64,000 bases of DNA from Niabella pedocola (lineage in GTDB: Bacteria > Bacteroidota > Bacteroidia > Chitinophagales > Chitinophagaceae): positions 272,861-336,860 of the forward strand of contig NZ_JAJNEC010000008.1 of the NCBI RefSeq assembly GCF_021044425.1, given 5' to 3'. Made by a program: the position numbers and the translations under genes. The notes under the pieces were generated by a model. It searched no databases. It was not told the origin of the DNA and saw only the letters and a program-made list of their open reading frames with translations. Positions 1 through 7,501 of the stretch are shown piece by piece; within the stretch, counting starts at the first letter, position 1; every line of letters starts with the position of its first letter.

Positions 1-838
1 AGATTGCGCTTAAGGAATCCCGAACCCTGGCGGTGTCGGCCACCGCAGTGTTCAGTTTCATGATAATGGCGTATTGAACAGAGTCCAGCCGTTCCAGTTC
101 CACGGGCCAGGAGATCTTTTTGAGCTGGTTATACCGTTTAGACGCGCGGGGCTCTTTTGTAATTTCCAGTACATAGGTAGTAACACCAGGAGTAGCAGTT
201 GCCACCGGTGCCGCACCTGCATCTGTCGTATTTCCAGGAGCTGCTGCCTGCTTATGGGTAGTATCTGCTTTTTCCGTAACCGCAGGCGCCGGATGATCCG
301 TGGTTTCCGAAGCCACTACGGTTTCCCGGGGCTCCCCTGTTTTGGAGTAAAACCAGATGGTAGCTGCAATGGCAATTACTGCCAGTACAATAATAATGAT
401 CGCCGGCTTTTTTGACCGGCCATTTCCCGGCTTTTCGTCAATATAGCTTTGAGGAATGGTATTTCGTTCCGTAATCGGCACGTCCTTCTTCTTTGGCGGA
501 AGGGCTGTGGTATTTGAGATAAAGTCATAGGAGCCATCTGCTTTTTTTAGCAGGGTGCCGATCCCGTTAAAAAGATAAGGCTTCCCTGTATTTAAGAACC
601 GGACGGCATCCTCCAGCTGTGAATGCAGGTCGGAAATGGCTAAAACCTTCATTTTTCCCGTTTCCGAAGAGATATAATCCACTACCGGTTCGTCAAATCC
701 GTCCACCGGCCGTTGTTCAAACCGCACATTCGGATGCTCCGGATCACTGTTGTTTTCGGCATAAAAAACTCCCAGCCCGGGCAAGCTTAACTGCTTATGG
801 GCGAACAGGTATTGGGCTAATAATGACGCTAGTTTCAC
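1..838 (-). CDS. HU-CCDC81-like domain membrane protein, 3' end outside window (partial)
   Basis: The reading frame opens with a GTG at 838 (VKLASLLAQYLFAH) and stays open to the window edge, so the C-terminus is missing. The N-terminal part (KQLSLPGLGVFYAE...) and the following stretch around KPYLFNGIGTLLKKADG resemble the paired HU-like CCDC81 domains of Bacteroidota proteins. A single membrane segment (KPAIIIIVLAVIAIAATIWF) lies near residues 145-165, followed by a Pro/Ala/Thr-rich linker. Family members of this build usually end in a periplasmic SPOR peptidoglycan-binding domain; the last visible stretch (TYVLEITKEPRASKRYNQLKK) fits the linker into such a domain but this cannot be confirmed here. 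Likely role: anchored cell-envelope or division-site protein. The GTG start is inferred from the domain start; no ATG exists upstream in frame before the divergent gene. Confidence 0.65.
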   Translation of the reverse strand, partial: MKLASLLAQYLFAHKQLSLPGLGVFYAENNSDPEHPNVRFEQRPVDGFDEPVVDYISSETGKMKVLAISDLHSQLEDAVRFLNTGKPYLFNGIGTLLKKADGSYDFISNTTALPPKKKDVPITERNTIPQSYIDEKPGNGRSKKPAIIIIVLAVIAIAATIWFYSKTGEPRETVVASETTDHPAPAVTEKADTTHKQAAAPGNTTDAGAAPVATATPGVTTYVLEITKEPRASKRYNQLKKISWPVELERLDSVQYAIIMKLNTAVADTARVRDSLSAI

Positions 839-904
839 AAACAATTAATTGAACTGCAATATATGCAAGATTTGTTACACTTACAAAACTGCTTGTTTTT
901 CATG

Positions 905-912
905 TACCTTTG
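905..912 (+). promoter_or_regulatory. TAnnTTTG -7 promoter box for the 105-aa membrane protein
   Basis: TACCTTTG, a full match to the Bacteroidota -7 element, ends 7 nt before the ATG at 920. Transcription from it would start at or next to the ATG, so the mRNA would be leaderless. No clear -33 TTG at the usual distance. Confidence 0.5.
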
Positions 913-919
913 GGGCGTC

Positions 920-1237
920 ATGTATACCAAGGAAGAGGAAGCTTTTATAAAATACTGGGAGGCCAACCGGCTTAAGAAAAAAAGATCATTAAAAAATTTC
1001 CTTATCAGTACACCATTAGGCATCTTGCTGGTTATCAGTATTTTTATCAATTTTTTCAGCGGCTGGTATAAAAAAGCCGCCATGGAGGCCAACGCAGATC
1101 CGTCGCTTTTTTTAATTTTGCTGATTGCCGGTATCATTATTGTTGCGTTTATTGCCGTCTTTTCGTCTTATCACAAATGGGATATCAATGAAAACTACTA
1201 CAAATCCTTGCTGGCCCGAAAAAACAAAAGTAATTAA
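920..1237 (+). CDS. Small two-helix membrane protein (105 aa), unknown function
   Basis: An open frame extends upstream to 863, but the TACCTTTG box ends at 912, so the ATG at 920 (MYTKEEEAFIKYWE) is the likely start. The protein has a charged N-terminal helix of about 25 residues, then two hydrophobic segments (LISTPLGILLVISIFINFF and LFLILLIAGIIIVAFIAVF) separated by a short charged loop, and a basic tail (LLARKNKSN). This is the pattern of a small inner-membrane protein with both ends in the cytoplasm. No catalytic motif is visible. It is read divergently from the HU-CCDC81 gene and lies just ahead of the FKBP lipoprotein series. Confidence 0.6.
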   Translation: MYTKEEEAFIKYWEANRLKKKRSLKNFLISTPLGILLVISIFINFFSGWYKKAAMEANADPSLFLILLIAGIIIVAFIAVFSSYHKWDINENYYKSLLARKNKSN

Positions 1238-1281
1238 TTGATTTATAAATAGATTCGTTTAAAATTTTTTAAATTGAGAGA

Positions 1282-1830
1282 ATGAAAAAAAAGTTATTCC
1301 TACCCGTAGCAGCTGTTGCTGCCGCCGTAACGATGCTGGCTTCCTGTATTAAAAATGATGGCCCTACCTGCTATCCCAATACACTGGAAAAAGACCGGGC
1401 GGTGATTGATTCCTTCATCGATAAAAACCCTTCCCTCGGATATCTGAGCTATAATACTACCTACAGTGCATATATGGGCGTTGCAGACCCCGGAACCGGC
1501 AGTCAGCCCAAGGATGATTCACTGGTAACCTTTAAATATACCATATCCCTGATGAATGGAACTGAGCTCGCATCGGATGAGATCAAAACTATAGGAAATA
1601 TGGGAACGCCGCTCCGTTTGAAGGATCTGATCGATCAGAACGGCCAGCCTACACTTCACTATGCCGCACTTTCTGTATTAAAAAAAGGCGGTAAGTTTAA
1701 AGTGATCCTCCCTTCCTCCCTCTATTTTTCCTGCGCCCCGCAAAAACCTCAAGGATGGAAAGAAACTGCTCCTGGTTACTCCCAGCTGATTTATGATTAT
1801 ATCCTTACTGATGTAAAAGCGCCGAACTAA
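1282..1830 (+). CDS. FKBP-like lipoprotein, degenerate active site (paralogue 1)
   Basis: 182 aa. It starts with a lipoprotein signal peptide ending in LASC (lipid-modified Cys at residue 22). The C-terminal half follows the FKBP peptidyl-prolyl isomerase fold: DSLVTFKYTISLMNGTEL, LSVLKKGGKFKVILPSSLYF and the closing strand LIYDYILTDV. However the usual catalytic pocket is lost: there is no GFD after the first strand, no VIxGW loop and no YG in the 80s loop (FSC instead). It probably keeps the fold without good isomerase activity, as an outer-membrane-anchored periplasmic binding or chaperone-like protein. Two non-lipid cysteines (TCYP and FSCAP) match those in the three sister proteins and could form a disulfide. 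Its stop overlaps the next start by 1 nt (TAATG). Confidence 0.75.
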   Translation: MKKKLFLPVAAVAAAVTMLASCIKNDGPTCYPNTLEKDRAVIDSFIDKNPSLGYLSYNTTYSAYMGVADPGTGSQPKDDSLVTFKYTISLMNGTELASDEIKTIGNMGTPLRLKDLIDQNGQPTLHYAALSVLKKGGKFKVILPSSLYFSCAPQKPQGWKETAPGYSQLIYDYILTDVKAPN

Positions 1831-2366
1831 TGAGGAAGCAAGCTATAAAAACGTGGAGCGCCTCCGCCCTGCTCTTGTCGTTCCTGGTAGTACTGATTGC
1901 CCGGTGCTCAAAATCCGACGATCAATCCATTTGTCTTCATAAGCTCACCCTGAGCCAGGACCGGCAGATCATTGACTCCTTTCTGCAAAAGAACGGAACC
2001 AGTGCTTTATATACGTTCGACGAACAGGCATCCATTTACTATTATATCGAAGATCCGGGTACCGGCACCACCAAACCTACGGTTGATTCTCTGGTCTCTT
2101 TTAAATATACCGGGAAATTGATGGATGGGACTATTATCGATGCGTATACCTCAAAGCAGCCCCCCACCGCTCCCCTGAGAGATTTCAGCTCAGGCGTGCG
2201 TTTAGTATACGCCCTCAGCAAAATTTCAAAAGGAGGAAAGATCCGGCTGGTGATCCCTTCTACATCGCAGTTTGGATGTATATCGGTAATGGGCATCAAT
2301 ATGATACCTGCAAACTCGCAGCTGGTTTATGAATACGAGCTGATCGATATGACCACCAATCAATGA
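1830..2366 (+). CDS. FKBP-like lipoprotein, degenerate active site (paralogue 2)
   Basis: 178 aa. The ATG overlaps the preceding stop (TAATG at 1828-1832), so it is translationally coupled to paralogue 1. The signal peptide is long and ends in IARC, an acceptable lipobox. The body repeats the paralogue layout: CLHKLTLSQDRQIIDSF, then DPGTGTTKPTVDSLVSFKYTG, then ISKGGKIRLVIPS and the final strand LVYEYELIDM. The FKBP pocket residues are again changed (IIDA instead of GFDS, FGC instead of AYG, no GW). The Cys pair of the family is kept (ICLH and FGCIS). Expected location is the periplasmic face of the outer membrane. Fold assignment is by motif only. Confidence 0.72.
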   Translation: MRKQAIKTWSASALLLSFLVVLIARCSKSDDQSICLHKLTLSQDRQIIDSFLQKNGTSALYTFDEQASIYYYIEDPGTGTTKPTVDSLVSFKYTGKLMDGTIIDAYTSKQPPTAPLRDFSSGVRLVYALSKISKGGKIRLVIPSTSQFGCISVMGINMIPANSQLVYEYELIDMTTNQ

Positions 2367-2401
2367 TTCATTTAAATTAAAAAGTATACTTTAGACCTGG
2401 T

Positions 2402-2902
2402 ATGAAAAAAATATATGGACTGGCGTTGATTGGATGCGTTGCGATGATCGGTTGCCTGAAAAATGATGATGTAAAGCAGTGTACCCCGAAGACCGTAGAG
2501 AGTGAAAAAACGGCGATGACAAAATTTGCTACAGACAGTGCCATTAGCGTTACCACTGACCCCAGCGGCATCATGTACGAAGTAATAGACCCCGGTACGG
2601 GTGCTATCCCTTCCGGAAGCAGCACGGTTACAGCAAAATACATTGGCCGGTTGTTAAATGGCCGTGGGTTCGACTCTTCCTATGTAAGAGATCCGAATGG
2701 CACTTCGTTTCCCTTGAACGGGGTCATTGCCGGATGGCAGTTAGGCATCCCCAAGATAAAGGAAGGCGGAAAGGTTAAACTCATCATTCCTTCTTCGTTG
2801 GCTTATGGCTGCACCGGCGCCCGGAATCCGTATACAGGTGAAATAACAATTCCACCCGACCAACCCCTTTATTTCTACGTAGAGTTGGTAAAGGCCCAGT
2901 AG
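2402..2902 (+). CDS. FKBP-type peptidyl-prolyl cis-trans isomerase lipoprotein, intact pocket (paralogue 3)
   Basis: 166 aa, starting 35 nt after paralogue 2. The lipoprotein signal ends in MIGC. This is the best preserved isomerase of the four: it has KYIGRLLNGRGFDSS (Tyr and Phe-Asp of the pocket), SFPL, GVIAGW (Val-Ile and the floor Trp), SSLAYG (80s loop Tyr) and a final FYVEL strand. The size is that of a single FKBP domain behind a short linker. It should catalyse proline isomerisation on exported proteins in the periplasm. Residues QCTP and AYGCTG carry the family's conserved Cys pair. The gene ends just before a 20-bp perfect hairpin that can stop transcription. Confidence 0.85.
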   Translation: MKKIYGLALIGCVAMIGCLKNDDVKQCTPKTVESEKTAMTKFATDSAISVTTDPSGIMYEVIDPGTGAIPSGSSTVTAKYIGRLLNGRGFDSSYVRDPNGTSFPLNGVIAGWQLGIPKIKEGGKVKLIIPSSLAYGCTGARNPYTGEITIPPDQPLYFYVELVKAQ

Positions 2903-2973
2903 AGATTATCAGCCTTTTACCTACAATTTGTAAATTATCTGTAAATCTAGAATTTAACGATAATCGCAATACA

Positions 2974-3017
2974 CTTAATAAAATATCCCAGGATAATTCC
3001 TGGGATATTTTATTAAG
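2974..3017. terminator. Perfect 20-bp hairpin, bidirectional terminator
   Basis: Positions 2974-2993 and 2998-3017 are perfectly complementary with a 4-nt loop (TAAT). The stem has a GC-rich centre (TCCCAGGA / TCCTGGGA) and AT-rich flanks, so either strand ends in a run rich in T. It separates the plus-strand FKBP genes from the convergent metalloprotease gene. Confidence 0.75.
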
Positions 3018-3025
3018 CACATTAC

Positions 3026-3054
3026 TATTATTATTATTATTATTATTATTATTA
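3026..3054. repeat. (TAT)n trinucleotide microsatellite, about 9.7 units
   Basis: 29 nt of uninterrupted TAT/ATT repeat, directly between the perfect hairpin and the stop codon of the metalloprotease gene (3065). Simple repeats of this length are uncommon in bacterial chromosomes and can vary in copy number by slippage. It is outside any reading frame. Confidence 0.85.
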
Positions 3055-3064
3055 AATATAAAAG

Positions 3065-4351
3065 TTAAGGCATTCTAGCCGGCAATGTAAAATCAACAGA
3101 GGTTGGATACGCTTCGTATCTGTTAGAAATTTCCTCTCCATTTTTATATATCCTGGCTCTTAGCCGTACTGACTCAGGTGAATATTGTAATGTCCCTCTT
3201 CCTATTTTTACGGTTTTAAAATCGCCACTAAGATCTATAATATTTGGACATGAAAGAGGATTTTGGGAGCCCCAACTGGTCTCTACTCCATTTACCATTT
3301 TAATTATATCCCAACTTACCAGCACATTATCAGGTAACCAAGTCAAACTATATACAGGATCGTCCGCCACCGTAACTTGACTCACTTGGGGAATATATGG
3401 ATACACATACTCAAGGGCCTCTCTATCGTAGCCGGAAAACCCATAACCAGAATAATTTCCATATTCATCTATGCTTTGGGTCCAATCTCTGCTTATGGAA
3501 CTATTCCATAAAGAACTTGGGTCCGGATTAAACATATTCGTCCAGTCTGGAAATCCTGGCGCCCCACTTACATTTTGTAATAACCACAAATCATATCTAT
3601 ATGTTACCGAGGTGCCCGGATACGTATACTGTACTTGACCAGCTGGCGCACCGGTGCCGTTATTATAAAATATGTTGGTATGCTCAACTCCTATATTATG
3701 TCCCATTTCATGGGCAATCAGGGTGCTCATCCAGCCTTTTGTCCGGTTGCCTATACCATTCATTTCAAGATAAATTGCATACCCGGGCTTTCCGTCGAAG
3801 GGGAATATACCAAGTCCTCCCCAGCCTTTGTTATAATTGTCTAGATACACTACAATATTCGGGGCAGGGTTAACTATAATCGGAGGTTGTCTTACAAATT
3901 TAATATTAGACCTATTGACATATGTATTGTAATAGGCGATAGCAGAATCCAAGGCTTCTGAACATTTTTGAATATCAGCTGCAGATACATTATTCCAGGT
4001 CCAGGTTGATGCAGACATTCCTATAGTGATATTTCTTTGGTAGCCGGAATTGACTGGCTGATAGTAATTTTCAATACCTGGAGTCAAATAAGGTCTTAAA
4101 GCCACAACCTGCTTGGGCCCTTCGCTTGGTATATCGAAGGATACTATATCTCCATCTACTTTTGCTCCTTCTTTTTTGAAGGCCGGAAGATAGTTGTCTG
4201 GTGTTATTCCAACACCCTTTACAACACCTTGCTTCTCCTTAGCAACCAAACCAAAGTCAGAGGCTTGTTGGTCAAAATTCGATTTTTTACAGCTTGTGTA
4301 CAGCATAACAGATGTTGTTACAATCGCGGTGATTGCGTGTAATCGTCTCAT
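3065..4351 (-). CDS. M57-like zinc metalloprotease lipoprotein (HEMGHNIGVEH)
   Basis: 428 aa. The N-terminus (MRRLHAITAIVTTSVMLYTSC) is a lipoprotein signal with Cys at about residue 21. The zinc site is HEMGHNIGVEH, the HExxHxxGxxH signature of metzincin-type enzymes and of the M57 (HEIGH) family, which this most resembles in size and in the preceding GWMSTLIA. The last ~100 residues (SQVTVADDPVYSLTWLPDNV...) look like a beta-sandwich. A clear Met-turn is not seen: the place where it would sit reads DPSSLWN. The gene points against four FKBP paralogues, splits them, and is visibly richer in A and T than its neighbours, which suggests later arrival. Likely a surface or periplasmic protease; substrate unknown. 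Confidence 0.75.
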   Translation of the reverse strand: MRRLHAITAIVTTSVMLYTSCKKSNFDQQASDFGLVAKEKQGVVKGVGITPDNYLPAFKKEGAKVDGDIVSFDIPSEGPKQVVALRPYLTPGIENYYQPVNSGYQRNITIGMSASTWTWNNVSAADIQKCSEALDSAIAYYNTYVNRSNIKFVRQPPIIVNPAPNIVVYLDNYNKGWGGLGIFPFDGKPGYAIYLEMNGIGNRTKGWMSTLIAHEMGHNIGVEHTNIFYNNGTGAPAGQVQYTYPGTSVTYRYDLWLLQNVSGAPGFPDWTNMFNPDPSSLWNSSISRDWTQSIDEYGNYSGYGFSGYDREALEYVYPYIPQVSQVTVADDPVYSLTWLPDNVLVSWDIIKMVNGVETSWGSQNPLSCPNIIDLSGDFKTVKIGRGTLQYSPESVRLRARIYKNGEEISNRYEAYPTSVDFTLPARMP

Positions 4352-4765
4352 AATAGTTATTATTTGTTGTTTAGAAAAAAAGCATTTTACGGTTGTTTCA
4401 TACGGTCACTTTAAACAGTTGTCTTTGGTATTTGTATTTATCGAAGGTACAGATTTATTAGTAACGAAAACTATCGTACAATAAAATATTTTAATATAAT
4501 AAAAAGTTAATAAGATTTTTATTTTTCAGGAAATTGTAACCAGCTCCTGTTCTTTTAATTTCACAAAGGAACTTGTAAAATTGTATTGGTTCGTTTGTTT
4601 CTGGGTTTTATATAAAAAAGGGTTCTCCGATATCTGCACCAGCCGGTTCCCTCAGCCAGCTTCCTCCGGGAAAAGCGGCCCGCAAGTCGGCACAATCCGG
4701 TCATTTATGTAAATTCGCCCCGGGAGGGCAATGATCCCTTTCACTGAATCATTAACACATCATCA
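4352..4765. other. Intergenic region, AT-rich in its first half
   Basis: This 414-nt gap holds the start region of the metalloprotease gene (minus) and of FKBP paralogue 4 (plus). From 4352 to about 4620 it is strongly AT-rich, continuing the composition of the metalloprotease gene; after about 4620 it returns to the normal composition. I see no open gene. A weak TAAATTCG at 4710-4717 might be the -7 box for the FKBP gene. Confidence 0.5.
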
Positions 4766-5257
4766 ATGAACAGAAAATTATGCGCTGGCCTGGTGGTCGT
4801 ATTCGGTCTTTTGATCGCCGGCTGTATTAAGGAAGAAACCGCTGCCACCTGCGATCTTAAACCTGCCACCAGCGATACCGCACAGATGAAACAATATATT
4901 AAAGACAGTGCCATCAATGCGGTAGTTGATTCTAGCAATTGGGTGATGTGGCAGGTAATCCGGGAAGGTACCGGTGCCCGGCCGGAGCCCAATAGCCAGG
5001 TAACGATTAAATATATGGGCCGGCTGCTGACCGGACAGGGATTTGATTCCAGCTCGGCTAAAAATCCTGACGGGATCATACTCCGGCTGAACGGAGCCAT
5101 ACCAGGCCTGTATCTTGGCCTATCCAGGATCCGGGAAGGCGGCGCCATCAAGCTGCTCATTCCTTCGGCACAGGCATACGGATGCGACGCCCGGTACGGC
5201 TCCCTGGCCAATCAACCCCTGTTTTTTAATATTGAACTGGTGAAGGTGAGTAACTAA
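4766..5257 (+). CDS. FKBP-type peptidyl-prolyl isomerase lipoprotein, partly altered pocket (paralogue 4)
   Basis: 163 aa. The lipoprotein signal ends in IAGC. The FKBP domain is well kept: KYMGRLLTGQGFDSS, a GAIPGL loop, IREGGAIKLLIPSAQAYG and the closing strand FNIELVKV. Compared with paralogue 3 the Val-Ile-x-Gly-Trp floor has become Ala-Ile-Pro-Gly-Leu, so activity may be lower. The family's Cys pair is present (ATCDLKP and YGCDA). It is closest in sequence to paralogue 3, from which it is separated by the metalloprotease gene and the terminator. It presumably acts in the periplasm on exported proteins. Confidence 0.82.
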   Translation: MNRKLCAGLVVVFGLLIAGCIKEETAATCDLKPATSDTAQMKQYIKDSAINAVVDSSNWVMWQVIREGTGARPEPNSQVTIKYMGRLLTGQGFDSSSAKNPDGIILRLNGAIPGLYLGLSRIREGGAIKLLIPSAQAYGCDARYGSLANQPLFFNIELVKVSN

Positions 5258-5417
5258 TTGATTGAAGCATTTTATCCCAATGGAGGGTTATTTTTTTTTC
5301 AACTGCTGAACAGATCGATGCCCGTTACACCGTTAACGTCCTTTTAGCCGCTCAGGTACATTCATATACCGGAACAGCAGAACCATCCGGCGTTTGACAA
5401 GCCCGTTTGTTTTCTTA

Positions 5418-5445
5418 TTGAATCAACCAGTTTGTTGTATTTTCG
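5418..5445 (+). promoter_or_regulatory. Candidate promoter for the serine deaminase gene
   Basis: TTG at 5418-5420, a 17-nt spacer, and TATTTTCG at 5438-5445, one base off the TAnnTTTG consensus. Transcription would begin about 12-15 nt before the ATG at 5464. Confidence 0.45.
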
Positions 5446-5463
5446 GTCCCTAAAGATTGAACC

Positions 5464-6906
5464 ATGCAATACGAACCGATTTCGGTTTTTGATATGTTGA
5501 AAATCGGTATAGGGCCTTCCAGCTCGCATACATTAGGCCCCTGGCGGGCGGCCGAACGCTTTTTGCTATTTTTAATGCAGCAGGGTCAGCTGGAACAGGT
5601 CTCTTCCCTGAAAGTGCTGTTATACGGCTCCCTTGCCAAAACAGGGGTGGGGCACGGTACCGATATTGCGGTGCAACTGGGACTCTGCGGCTATGATCCA
5701 GTGACCTTTGATGTGGAAAAAATTGATGCAACAATTGCGGCAATACGGCAAACCAAAAGCCTGCAACTGGCCGGCAGCAAATCCGTCTTTTTTGATCCCC
5801 AAACGGCAATTGAATTTCTTTTTACGGAAACCCTGCCGTACCACTCAAACGGGCTCACCTTTCTGGCCTCATTGGAAAACGGCGCGCACATCGCCAAAAC
5901 CTATTATTCGATTGGTGGCGGCTTTGTAAAAGAAGAAGGCGAGGACGCCGTTTTAAATAATCATGTACTCCTGCCCTTTCCCATCGACAATGCCGACGAT
6001 CTGTTGCGCTGGAGCATTAAAACGGGACTTTCGATCAGTGAAATTGTTGCCGAAAATGAGCAGGCCTGGCGCAGTGAGCAGGAAACCAATGAAGGACTTA
6101 CAAAAATATGGGATGCCATGCGCGACTGTATCTACCGGGGCTGCCACAAAACCGGGGTGCTTCCCGGTGGTTTAAATGTAAGGCGGCGTGCTGCCGCGCT
6201 CAACAAAAAGCTCATCGGGGAAGCCTCTTACGATTCCTATGAAGAATGGATCCGCCTGATCCGCAATGGTGGCAGCAGTTTTCGTTATACGCTGGACTGG
6301 GTAAGTTGTTTTGCCCTTGCTGTAAACGAAGAAAATGCTTCTTTTGGCCGCGTGGTAACGGCGCCTACCAATGGTTCAGCGGGAGTAATTCCGGCAGTGC
6401 TTCATTATTTTATTATTTTCTGTGCCGACGCAGCGTATGACCCGAATGCCTCCGAACGGATCCGGAAATTCCTGATGACCGCCGCTGAAATCGGCAGCAT
6501 CTTTAAAAAAGAATCTACTATCTCTGCAGCAATGGGCGGTTGCCAGGCCGAGATTGGTGTTTCCTCCTCAATGGCTGCAGCCGCATTAACCGAAGGGCTC
6601 GGCGGCTCACAAAAACAAGCCATGATGGCCGCCGAAATTGCCATGGAACACCACCTGGGTATGACCTGCGATCCGATTGGCGGACTGGTACAGGTACCCT
6701 GTATCGAACGGAATACCATGGGCGCCATCAAGGCCATAACAGCCTCACAGCTGGCCCTGCAAAGCACCCCTGATTTTGCCCGGGTTTCCCTGGATGATGT
6801 AATTAAAACCATGTGGGACACCGCCCAGGATATGAACTTTAAATATAAGGAAACCGCAGATGGTGGCTTGGCCATCAATGTGCCGCTGAGTTTGCCTGAG
6901 TGTTAG
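5464..6906 (+). CDS. sdaA: L-serine ammonia-lyase (serine deaminase), iron-sulfur type
   Basis: 480 aa, the length of the single-chain bacterial enzyme. It converts L-serine to pyruvate and ammonia in the cytoplasm with a 4Fe-4S cluster. Family marks seen: the N-terminal SVFDMLKIGIGPSSSHTLGP, the middle APTNGSAGVIPAVLHY, the Cys-containing SAAMGGCQAEIGVSSSMAAA and the closing MTCDPIGGLVQVPCIERN, which supplies two more cluster cysteines. Both beta and alpha domains are present in order, so the protein is complete. The gene stands alone, downstream of FKBP paralogue 4 by about 200 nt, and converges on rnhA. Confidence 0.95.
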   Translation: MQYEPISVFDMLKIGIGPSSSHTLGPWRAAERFLLFLMQQGQLEQVSSLKVLLYGSLAKTGVGHGTDIAVQLGLCGYDPVTFDVEKIDATIAAIRQTKSLQLAGSKSVFFDPQTAIEFLFTETLPYHSNGLTFLASLENGAHIAKTYYSIGGGFVKEEGEDAVLNNHVLLPFPIDNADDLLRWSIKTGLSISEIVAENEQAWRSEQETNEGLTKIWDAMRDCIYRGCHKTGVLPGGLNVRRRAAALNKKLIGEASYDSYEEWIRLIRNGGSSFRYTLDWVSCFALAVNEENASFGRVVTAPTNGSAGVIPAVLHYFIIFCADAAYDPNASERIRKFLMTAAEIGSIFKKESTISAAMGGCQAEIGVSSSMAAAALTEGLGGSQKQAMMAAEIAMEHHLGMTCDPIGGLVQVPCIERNTMGAIKAITASQLALQSTPDFARVSLDDVIKTMWDTAQDMNFKYKETADGGLAINVPLSLPEC

Positions 6907-6912
6907 GCCGGC

Positions 6913-6945
6913 GCATTCAGCGTTCAGCATTGAGCGTTCAGCATT
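6913..6945. repeat. Short iterated repeat between sdaA and rnhA
   Basis: GCGTTCAGCATT occurs at 6920-6931 and 6934-6945, preceded by the related GCATTCAG at 6913-6920. It lies between two convergent stops and is outside both genes. Its role is unknown. Confidence 0.6.
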
Positions 6946-6955
6946 TTGTCTTCAA

Positions 6956-7417
6956 CTACCCTTCATACCCTATATCCTCCGGAAGGTTCCTTCCGTCTGC
7001 AGCTGTGGTAGCCAGTTCATCGCAGCGGTTGTTATACGGGTTATCGGCATGGCCTTTTACCCACACAAAGCGGATCTGAAATTTTTTGGCAAGATGGTAG
7101 TATTGCGTCCAGAGGTCTTTATTTTTTTTCCCGCCCTTAAAATCGGTACGAACCCAGTTATTCAGCCAACCTTTTGTAACCGAATTCACCACATACTGGC
7201 TGTCTGAATAAATGGTAACCGGCAGCTCCGTTGTTTTCAATGTTTTGAGCCCTTCAATGACAGCCATCAGCTCCATGCGGTTATTGGTCGTACGTCGAAA
7301 ACCGCCAGACAATTCTTTCAGGTGCTTTCCATACATCAATAACACACCATAACCACCCGGCCCGGGATTGCCGCGGGCTGCACCATCGGTATAAATCGTA
7401 ATTCCCTGGGATTGCAT
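6956..7417 (-). CDS. rnhA: Ribonuclease HI
   Basis: 153 aa from ATG 7417. It degrades the RNA strand of RNA-DNA hybrids. The four acidic catalytic residues are all in place: Asp in TDGAARGNPGPGG, Glu in NNRMELMAVIEGL, Asp in YSDSQYVV and Asp in WVKGHADNPYNNRCDELA, where the His of the flexible loop is also present. Length is that of a standard RNase HI without the eukaryotic hybrid-binding domain. A TTG in frame nine bases upstream (7426) overlaps the TATCTTTG promoter box and so cannot be the start; the ATG lies 6 nt after the box, implying a leaderless mRNA. Confidence 0.95.
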   Translation of the reverse strand: MQSQGITIYTDGAARGNPGPGGYGVLLMYGKHLKELSGGFRRTTNNRMELMAVIEGLKTLKTTELPVTIYSDSQYVVNSVTKGWLNNWVRTDFKGGKKNKDLWTQYYHLAKKFQIRFVWVKGHADNPYNNRCDELATTAADGRNLPEDIGYEG

Positions 7418-7423
7418 AGCGGA

Positions 7424-7431
7424 CAAAGATA
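7424..7431 (-). promoter_or_regulatory. TATCTTTG -7 box of rnhA
   Basis: Full TAnnTTTG match on the minus strand, ending 6 nt before the rnhA ATG. It decides the start (7417, not 7426) and predicts a leaderless transcript. Confidence 0.55.
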
Positions 7432-7501
7432 ATGGTCTTTAATAATCGGTTTATGGAACTTTTCAAAACCATACTCTCATTTCAGGAAAAACAGCCCATT
7501 T

